DNA of 64,000 bases from JACCZX01 sp963710675 (GTDB lineage: Bacteria; Pseudomonadota; Gammaproteobacteria; Burkholderiales; Burkholderiaceae_F): assembly GCA_963710675.1 (NCBI GenBank), contig CAVQBE010000022.1, positions 62,001 through 126,000 on the forward strand, written 5' to 3'. The notes beneath the pieces are model-generated. The model was given only the letters and a program-made list of their open reading frames with translations. It had not been told where the DNA came from and searched no databases. The position numbers and the translations under genes are program-made. Shown here in pieces: positions 57,987-64,000 of the stretch (the first letter of the stretch is position 1; each line of letters begins with the position of its first letter).

Positions 57987-59042
57987 CTACGTAAGTAGTA
58001 ACCGAAGTTCCATCACGCGCTTGCGTACTTTGATCGTGTAGTTCCCCATACCCGTTTTGCGGTTGTAGTGCCGCACTTGCACCCAGTACTTGCCGGCAAC
58101 CAGGTCCGAGGAGATGCGCGCGTTCGTGTCAACGCCCGAATCGTCGTCTTCGGCAATCAACGCCGTTTCGCTATTAGGTCCGAAGAGCTTCATCACTACA
58201 TCGGTCGGGCCGCGGGTGTCGACCACGTAGGTTCCATCGGTCGCGGCAGTGAACGTGAACAAGTCTTCCTCGCCGACTTTGCCAATCGCCGCTGCTGTCC
58301 GGCGCACCGCGTTGACCTTCAGTTCGACCGCGTTCGACACCACGCCGCCCGTTTTCGGATACATCTTCGCGCCGGCAATGAACTCCTTGTCGAGACGCGA
58401 CAACACATCATTCGCCTTGGTGGCGATACCGTTCAAGGTCCAGGAGGCAGGAAAGAAGTACAGCATGATCGAATCCGGATCGAACGCCGTTCCGTTGATC
58501 TGATCCGCCTGATACTTGCGTAGAACATTGTGACGAGTCGTCGCCTCGTCCCAGAAGTTGGGTGACCCGGCAAGTTCGCGGATGACGACCTCTTCATTCC
58601 ACTCAATGCCGCCGGCAGGATTCTGATGTTCGTGTGCGAGACCGATCGCGTGACCGAACTCATGCGCCGCAGTGCCGCCGTCGAGAAACCCGAGATTCAT
58701 TGTTGCCTCATTGACGGGGATGCTGCGCGAGTCGGTGCCAACATATGACCAGGCGCCATCATTGGGATCGAACTTGATTCGGATTTCCGCGTTCGGCGCA
58801 TTGTTGAAATCGAACTTAAGGTTAGCCACCTGCGACCACCAACCGGCCTGCTCGCGTGCAGTTTGCTGCTCGGCCGCCGTGCCGCCGATGAACCGCACGC
58901 GCAACGTCGAGCCATTCATCCAACTTTTGCCGATCGGCGATATCGCACGCGTACGACCCTGCGGTCCACGCGTCGTGCGTTGCAGCCGCATCAGTTCGCG
59001 CGGCAGGACTCGATCGGTACAAACCTTCGCTCGTTCAGCCAT
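57987..59042 (-). CDS. Metzincin-type zinc metalloprotease with C-terminal PPC-like domain
   Basis: A 351-residue protease. ATG 59042 follows GGAGG with good spacing, so this start is well supported. The catalytic zinc site is HEFGHAIGLAHEHQNP (HExxHxxGxxHE, about 127-142) and the Met-turn is SIMLYF (about 193-198), as in astacin or matrixin-like families. The N-terminal LRVRFIGGTAAEQQTARE and KFDFNNAPNAEIRIKFD match the M12A-like core. Residues about 250-340 form a bacterial pre-peptidase C-terminal (PPC) beta domain (DLFTFTAATDGTYVVDTRGPTDVVMKLFGP). No signal peptide is visible, which is unusual for the class. Confidence 0.85.
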   Translation of the reverse strand: MAERAKVCTDRVLPRELMRLQRTTRGPQGRTRAISPIGKSWMNGSTLRVRFIGGTAAEQQTAREQAGWWSQVANLKFDFNNAPNAEIRIKFDPNDGAWSYVGTDSRSIPVNEATMNLGFLDGGTAAHEFGHAIGLAHEHQNPAGGIEWNEEVVIRELAGSPNFWDEATTRHNVLRKYQADQINGTAFDPDSIMLYFFPASWTLNGIATKANDVLSRLDKEFIAGAKMYPKTGGVVSNAVELKVNAVRRTAAAIGKVGEEDLFTFTAATDGTYVVDTRGPTDVVMKLFGPNSETALIAEDDDSGVDTNARISSDLVAGKYWVQVRHYNRKTGMGNYTIKVRKRVMELRLLLT

Positions 59043-59158
59043 CGAGCACCTCCATGCAAAGAGTTCGACGTATTGAAAGCCTCCGCTGTCGGCGGTAAAA
59101 AATCAACCCGAATATTCATGCAATGCGATCATTGACGCTTGGCACGCGGGGGTGACGA

Positions 59159-59533
59159 ATGATTCATGGGATGAACCACTTCACGGTCCTGACCGACGAC
59201 CTTGACAAGACGCTCGGCTTTTACGTGGATTTGCTCGGTCTGAAGCCGGGACCACGCCCCGATCTCGGTTTTCCAGGGGCATGGTTGTACGCAGACAGTA
59301 GCGCCGTGTTGCACATCATCGCCGGGCGTGCATTGCCCGAGCAGCGTGCCGGGGTGCTCGATCACATGGCGTTTTCGGCGAGCGGCCTGGCGGAGGTTAA
59401 GGCGAAACTGGACGCGAAGAAGATCAGCTATGAGTTGCGCCGTCAGCGCGGCGCGGGCACCTGGCAGTTGTTTTGCTACGACCCCAGTGGTGCCAAGGTG
59501 GAGCTCGATTTCGATCCGACCGAATCAGCCTAA
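59159..59533 (+). CDS. VOC (glyoxalase/bleomycin resistance) family protein
   Basis: A 124-residue two-module VOC protein: MNHFTVLTDDLDKTLGFYVDLLGLKPGPRPDLGFPGAWLYA then LDHMAFSASGLAEVKAKLDAKKISYELR and LFCYDPSGAKVELDF. Potential metal ligands are His7, His69 and Glu near 117. Dioxygenase, lyase or resistance functions are possible. ATG 59159 or the internal ATG 59171 may be the start. Confidence 0.85.
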   Translation: MIHGMNHFTVLTDDLDKTLGFYVDLLGLKPGPRPDLGFPGAWLYADSSAVLHIIAGRALPEQRAGVLDHMAFSASGLAEVKAKLDAKKISYELRRQRGAGTWQLFCYDPSGAKVELDFDPTESA

Positions 59534-59619
59534 TTGATCACCGCAATACCGCGCGTAGGTGTGTACCTGGAGCCATCCGGGACGTTAATAGGGTCAAATC
59601 CTCCTATGAAGGACTTCCC

Positions 59620-60009
59620 ATGAAACATCAATTCCTTGCGCTATTGCTTGCCGCCTCGGCCCTGCCCGCACTTGCGGCGGATGTCGGAGTCTCGGTCAGT
59701 GTCGGACAGCCGGGCTTTTACGGTCGCATCGATATCGGCAATGCGCCGCCTCCGGTACTCATCTACCCGCAGCCGGTGGTCATTCAGAAGGTTTATGTAG
59801 CTCAGCCACCTCCACCGCTTTACTTGCATGTACCTCCCGGCCATGCACAGAAGTGGAGCAAACACTGCCACAAGTACGACGCCTGCAGCCGTCCGGTCTA
59901 TTTCGTCAAGGACGATTGGTACAACAACGTCTACGTGCCGCACTACCAAAAAGCTCATCCTTCATCGAACGGCAAAGGCCACGGCAAGGGCAAGGGAAAG
60001 GGCAACTAG
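59620..60009 (+). CDS. Secreted protein with Pro-rich centre and His/Lys/Gly tail
   Basis: A 129-residue protein with a Sec signal (MKHQFLALLLAASALPALA). The mature protein has VSVSVGQPGFYGRIDIGNAPPPVLIYPQP, a PPPPLYLHVPPGHAQKWSKHCHKYDACSRPVYFVKDDWYNNVYVPHY core with two Cys, and ends HGKGKGKGKGN. Proteins of this layout are common in Burkholderiales and are unnamed. A cell-envelope role is likely but unproven. An upstream open frame does not fit. Confidence 0.75.
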   Translation: MKHQFLALLLAASALPALAADVGVSVSVGQPGFYGRIDIGNAPPPVLIYPQPVVIQKVYVAQPPPPLYLHVPPGHAQKWSKHCHKYDACSRPVYFVKDDWYNNVYVPHYQKAHPSSNGKGHGKGKGKGN

Positions 60010-60106
60010 CGGCGAGCGCTGCAACGGTTATCTGACACGTCCAGTTTGAAAGCAAGACCCGGAGTTCGGCCAGGCTCCGCACGATCTATCTTCTGACATC
60101 GTTAAG

Positions 60107-61205
60107 ATGTCTGGAGAGCTCGAAGTGAACATGGCAACCAAATCAGAGATGCTGGCGGCGGCCGTCGTCAGCGACCCTCGTTGGAAAGCAGTGGCAACGC
60201 GCGACCCGCGCGCCGACGGTCAATTTTTCTATTCGGTCAAGACAACGGGCGTGTACTGTCGGCCGTCATGCGCCGCGCGTGCCGCGCGACCGGAGAACGT
60301 CGAGTTCCACGCGTCCGCGGAGGCTGCCGAGCGTGCCGGGTTTCGACCCTGCAAACGTTGCAGGCCAAACCAATTGCCGCTGGCCGAGCAGCACGCGGCC
60401 ACGGTCGCCGAGTTGTGCCGCTGGATCGAACGTGCGGAGCAAACGCCGACTCTTGCTCAACTCGCCAGCCAGCGCAGGACTGAGCACGTTTCATCTGCAC
60501 CGAGTCTTCAAGGCGATCACAGGATTGACACCGAAGCAGTATGCGGCCGCGCATCGCACACGCCGCGTCAAGGCCGAACTTGGCCGCAGCAACACGGTGA
60601 CCGAAGCAATCTATGAGGCGGGCTACAACTCGAACGGTCGCTTTTACGAGCAATCGAATGAGGTGCTGGGCATGACACCAACCGCGTACCGCGCAGGCGG
60701 CGTGAACACCGAGATTCGCTTTGCAATCGGCGAGTGTTCGCTGGGTTCGATCCTGGTAGCAGCCAGTGAGCGCGGGGTGTGCGCAATCTTGATCGGCGAC
60801 GATCCTGAGGCGCTTGCGCGCGATTTGCAGGATCGATTCCCGCGCGCGCAGTTGATCGGCGGTGATTCGCAGTTCGAGCATCTGGTGGCCAAGGTGGTGG
60901 GATTCGTCGAAGCGCCGGCGCTCGGACTCGACTTGCCGCTTGACGTTCGCGGCACCGCGTTTCAGCAGCGTGTGTGGCAAGCATTGCGCGAAATTCCCGC
61001 CGGCCGGACAGCCAGTTATCTGCAGATAGCCACTCGCATCGGTGCGCCGAAAGCGGTACGTGCCGTCGGCGCTGCAGTGGGCGCCAATCCGCTGGCTGTT
61101 GCAATTCCCTGCCATCGAGTAATTCGAACCGATGGCTCGCTGTGCGGCTACCGCTGGGGCGTGGATCGCAAGCGCGCACTTATCGAGCGAGAAGCGGTTA
61201 CATAG
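60107..61205 (+). CDS. ada: Bifunctional Ada: transcriptional regulator and O6-methylguanine-DNA methyltransferase (one frame break)
   Basis: A 365-residue Ada (357 if ATG 60131 is used). The N-terminal Ada domain has the methyl-phosphotriester acceptor Cys in GVYCRPSCAAR and CKRCRP for zinc. An AraC-type HTH follows (STFHLHRVFKAITGLTPKQYAAAHR). The C-terminal methyltransferase ends GTAFQQRVWQALREIPAGRTASY and VAIPCHRVIR, with the alkyl-acceptor Cys. The frame breaks near 60470; removing one C gives LASSAGLSTFHLH. It repairs alkylated DNA and, once methylated, activates the adaptive response. Confidence 0.93.
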
Positions 61206-61314
61206 CCGCTGAATTCTGCGTTTGCACGGGAGGCGCTAAGCCGTTCGCACGACGGTAAGCGCTGCGCCGCGCCGATAGACTGGCCATCTATCAGTTTCCG
61301 GCTCCGTCCCTCCT

Positions 61315-62160
61315 ATGCTGACTCGCCAAAAGTTGTTTAGCTTGCGCACTTTGCTGCACGCGGTATTGGCCTTTACTGCCGGCGTTGCGACGAACGCGTT
61401 CGCGCAGGCGGGAAATCCGGCAAACGGCGCAACCGCCTACACAGAAAGAGTCGCCGGCGCGAGCTGCCAGGACTGCCATGGCTTCGCCGGCAATTTTCGT
61501 GACTTGCAGTTTGCCGGTGCAAACGAAGCGACAATCCGCGCCGCCATCCAAGCCGCCATCACCGCCGAGGACGCGATGGCCGCGTTTCGGACCGCCCCCT
61601 GGTCGGCGCAGAAAACCTCCGACGTCGCGGCTCACCTCGTTGTCGCGGTGACGCCGCCGCCACCGCCACCGTTTGCGCCGTTGCCGACACCGGCTGCAAC
61701 CCCGAGCCCGGTTGCGTTCCCAAGCACAGCGGTGGGTGCCACCAGTGCACAGATCCCGGTTCTGCTGACGAACAGTGCTGGCACCGCCGTCACGCTCGGA
61801 AATCCGGCAGTCAATCCCGGCACCGGACAGGTCGCCAATTTCAGAAGCGCTACGGTCGCCGCTGGCCAGACAGCTTGCGTCAATGGCGGAGTCCTACAAC
61901 CGGGCGCGAGTTGCGCGATAGGCTTCGAGTTTGTTCCAACCGCCGCCGGCGCCAGCACCGCCACCTTCCGTGTCACGTTTGTCGGCAACGTGCCGGCACG
62001 TGAGATCACACTGCAAGGCACTGCAACCGGGGCGGGTGGTTCAACTGCACCAACCTCGTCAGCCAACGCACCGTTGAACGCCGGCGCGGGCGCACTCGGC
62101 TGGATGAACCTGATCGGACTGCTCGCGCTACTCGGATTGAGCCGGGCACGACGCAGATAG
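61315..62160 (+). CDS. Secreted cytochrome-c-like protein with choice-of-anchor domain and C-terminal sorting-like tail
   Basis: A 281-residue protein. A signal peptide ends NAFAQ. A short cytochrome-like domain has one heme motif, CQDCH (about 47-51). Proline-rich linker TPPPPPPFAPLPTP follows (about 113-126). Then a choice-of-anchor D-like immunoglobulin domain: SPVAFPSTAVGATSAQIPVLLTNSAGTAVTLG and GASCAIGFEFVPTAAGASTATFRVTF. The C-terminus GALGWMNLIGLLALLGLSRARRR is a hydrophobic segment ended by Arg, like CTERM sorting tails. It may be a surface or membrane-held heme protein. Confidence 0.8.
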   Translation: MLTRQKLFSLRTLLHAVLAFTAGVATNAFAQAGNPANGATAYTERVAGASCQDCHGFAGNFRDLQFAGANEATIRAAIQAAITAEDAMAAFRTAPWSAQKTSDVAAHLVVAVTPPPPPPFAPLPTPAATPSPVAFPSTAVGATSAQIPVLLTNSAGTAVTLGNPAVNPGTGQVANFRSATVAAGQTACVNGGVLQPGASCAIGFEFVPTAAGASTATFRVTFVGNVPAREITLQGTATGAGGSTAPTSSANAPLNAGAGALGWMNLIGLLALLGLSRARRR

Positions 62161-62180
62161 TCGCGCAGCCAAACAAAGAA

Positions 62181-62209
62181 AGGCGCCGATCTTCGGCGCC
62201 TTTTTATTT
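62181..62209 (+). terminator. Intrinsic terminator after the cytochrome-like gene
   Basis: AGGCGCCGA and TCGGCGCCT form a perfect 9-bp stem with a TCT loop, followed by TTTTATTT. It lies 20 bp after the stop at 62160. This is the only clear hairpin plus T-run I found in the window. Confidence 0.88.
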
Positions 62210-62251
62210 GCGTCTACATTTCGCATCGATGACGGCGCATGACCGACGCAA

Positions 62252-63441
62252 GTGACGCAAAACGCCCGCCTGCCCGCGGCGATCTGGACGCTTGGCTTTG
62301 TCAGCATGTTGATGGACATCTCGTCAGAGATGATCCACAGCCTGCTCCCGGTGTTCCTTGTTACTACGCTCGGTGCAAGCGCACTCGCCGTCGGACTGAT
62401 TGAAGGCTTCGCTGAAGCAACCGCCCTAATCGTCAAGGTTTTTTCAGGAGCCCTCTCCGATTATTGGCGCAAGCGCAAATCGCTCGCCGTGATTGGTTAC
62501 ACGCTCGGAGCCTTATCAAAGCCGCTGTTCGCCATCGCATCGATTCCGGCATGGTGTTCACTGCGCGCTTCATCGATCGCATCGGCAAAGGTATTCGTGG
62601 CGCACCTCGCGACGCGCTGGTTGCCGACCTTGCTCCAAGCGAAATGCGGGGTGCGGCGTTCGGACTGCGCCAATCACTCGATACAGTCGGTGCCTTTGTC
62701 GGTCCCTTGCTCGCGCTCGGATTGATGCTGCTATGGGCAAACGACTTCCGCGCGGTGTTCTGGATTGCGGTGATCCCGGCGGCACTGGCCGTTGTCTTGC
62801 TCGTCTTCGGCGTACGCGAACCGGCACCCGCTCCCACGTCGCGACCCATCAATCCGATTCAGCGGGAGAGCCTGCGCAAGCTGTCTCGTGCGTATTGGTG
62901 GGTGGTAGCGATCGGCGCGGTGTTCATGTTGGCGCGCTTCAGCGAGGCGTTTCTCGTATTGCGCGCGGCGGAAGGCGGACTCCCGCTCGCGCTGGTGCCT
63001 CTGGTGCTGATCGGCATGAACGTGATCTATTCACTTTCCGCCTATCCGTTTGGGCGGCTTTCGGATCGCATCAGCCATGCGTGGCTGCTGGCGTTGGGCC
63101 TTGCCGTGCTGATCGCGGCCGACATCGTGCTTGCATACAGCAACCATTGGACTTGGCTCTGGCTCGGCGTGTCGCTGTGGGGTTTGCATATGGGCATCAC
63201 GCAGGGGCTACTGGCGACAATGGTTGCCGACGCCGCGCCCGTCGATTTGCGCGGAACGGCCTTCGGATTTTTTAACCTCGTCAGCGGAGTTGCGTTGCTT
63301 ATAGCGAGTGCGCTTGCGGGACTTCTATGGGATCAATTAGGCGCACCGCAGACTTTTATCGCCGGTGCCATTTTTAGCGCGATCGCATTGCTGGCGATCG
63401 TTGTCCGGCCTCCACGGAAACCGTCGCGGGCACCCGCATGA
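62252..63441 (+). CDS. MFS transporter (one frame break)
   Basis: A 396-residue MFS protein. N-terminal LGFVSMLMDISSEMIHSLLPVFLVTTLGASALAVGLIEGF, motif A-like SDYWRKRKSLAVIGYTLGALSKP, RFIDRIGKGIRGAPRDALVADLAP, then GGLPLALVPLVLIGMNVIYSLSAYPFGRLSDR. The frame breaks near 62546; one base added joins FAIAS to DSGMVFTARF. GTG 62252 is the start in frame; ATG 62239 would need one more frame correction. The substrate is unknown. Its stop overlaps the start of the dioxygenase gene (ATGA). Confidence 0.88.
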
Positions 63442-64000
63442 ATACGCTGCGTGAGCGTGTCGATCGAGACGGATTTGCGTTCGTTGCGGCCGACGACTAT
63501 GCGTCTGCTGCTCGACGATTGCGGCGCGTTGTCCGACTGGATGCGCTTTGCCGAAAGCTGGAACGATCTTCAGCTCGACACGTATCTGCCCGATGGCCAT
63601 CGTTATCGCCGTCGCCGGCATGCGACGTTGTCGGCGCGCGGTGGCGAAGTAAAGGTAACGCTCGAGCCGCACCAGCCGCATTACCAGAGCGTCAAATACA
63701 ACCCGTTGGTTGGCGGCATCGAGCGCTGGTTCGAACCGATGCAAGCAGAAGTGGTGAACGGTCCCACGATGCAGAGCGTTCTTGCGTTCTGCTGTCGTCT
63801 ATTCGACGCGCTACGCCCGAATGTGGACTGGAGGGTCGAGTGCCATCAGTTTCGTATCGAAGCGCGCTCCGATGCGCCCGGACAGCCGACACCAGAGGGC
63901 GTGCATCGCGACGGCGTCGACTACGCATTGGTGCTGCTGATCAATCGAACCAATATCAAGAGCGGTACGACGACCGTGCACGACCTCGATGAGCGTCACG
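63438..64000 (+). CDS. 2OG-Fe dioxygenase family protein (partial, one frame break)
   Basis: The first about 187 residues of a 2OG-Fe dioxygenase (PF10014-like). ATG 63438 starts MNTLRERVDRDGFAFVAAD; a break near 63496 moves to the frame MRLLLDDCGALSDWMRFAESW, open to the window edge. GVHRDGVDY holds the His-x-Asp iron ligands and TTTVHDLDERH follows. Members include BsmA-like and amino-acid hydroxylases. The distal His and Arg lie outside the window. Confidence 0.83.

Noticed and set aside
1..64000. CRISPR arrays, insertion sequences, prophage genes, integrases, tRNA or rRNA genes.
   Set aside because: No spaced direct-repeat series, transposase or integrase motifs, terminal inverted repeats or recognisable RNA gene sequence were found by reading.

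Overview
The window is a dense, GC-rich stretch of chromosome from a proteobacterium, most likely a betaproteobacterium of the Burkholderiales. The main reasons are four orphan Bug-type (TctC-like) periplasmic receptors, a Liv-type ABC operon packed with acyl-CoA ligases, opgGH, cbpAM and Crp/Fnr-type regulators. There is no rRNA, tRNA, CRISPR array, prophage or insertion sequence. The only clear intrinsic terminator is at 62181-62209.

Layout. (1) 1-897, minus: 5' part of a selenocysteine formate dehydrogenase alpha subunit; its in-frame TGA at 304-306 is followed by a textbook SECIS hairpin. (2) 1123-2479: a DUF3455 lipoprotein and a DUF1801 protein with a histone-like basic tail. (3) 2515-11499, minus: a branched-chain/aromatic-acid type ABC transporter operon (acyl-CoA synthetase, small membrane protein, livG, livH, livM, livK, livF, small lipoprotein, PaaK-like ligase), divergent from a Crp-type regulator (11656-12351) with a candidate operator. 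(4) 12355-13936: small membrane or secreted proteins. (5) 14036-17902, minus: opgGH for periplasmic glucans. (6) 17993-26247: aldo/keto reductase, Bug receptor, DUF3072, histidine phosphatase, the 1445-residue helicase Lhr and a DUF5996 protein. (7) 26270-35615: ChaA and Kef-type antiporters, two Bug receptors, YjbQ, a sulfatase, an EamA exporter, a SpoIIAA-like protein and a type IV pilin. (8) 35639-37852, minus: ECF sigma, anti-sigma, COG4315 protein and a PQ-loop-like membrane protein. (9) 37932-44092: CorA-like protein, histidine kinase, a second Crp/Fnr regulator, PepSY membrane protein, MFS exporter. (10) 44204-46435: a three-gene phospholipid cassette resembling E. coli ynbAB with an inserted PlsC acyltransferase. 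(11) 46432-48425: a FrnE-type DsbA and cbpAM. (12) 48447-57969: a catabolic block (HMG-CoA lyase, CaiB CoA-transferase, Bug receptor, TAXI receptor, fused TRAP permease, PfkB kinase, hydroxy-acid oxidase on the opposite strand, MBL hydrolase). (13) 57987-64000: metzincin protease, VOC protein, secreted proteins, Ada, cytochrome-like protein, MFS and a partial 2OG-Fe dioxygenase.

About 39 frame breaks fall inside otherwise well-conserved genes. At most sites I read closely, removing a single extra base restores the family sequence; a few need one base added. After these corrections gene lengths become whole codons. I read them mainly as insertion-biased sequencing or consensus errors, not gene decay, and annotate each broken gene as one CDS with its break points. 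Codon lengths quoted for such genes are after correction.
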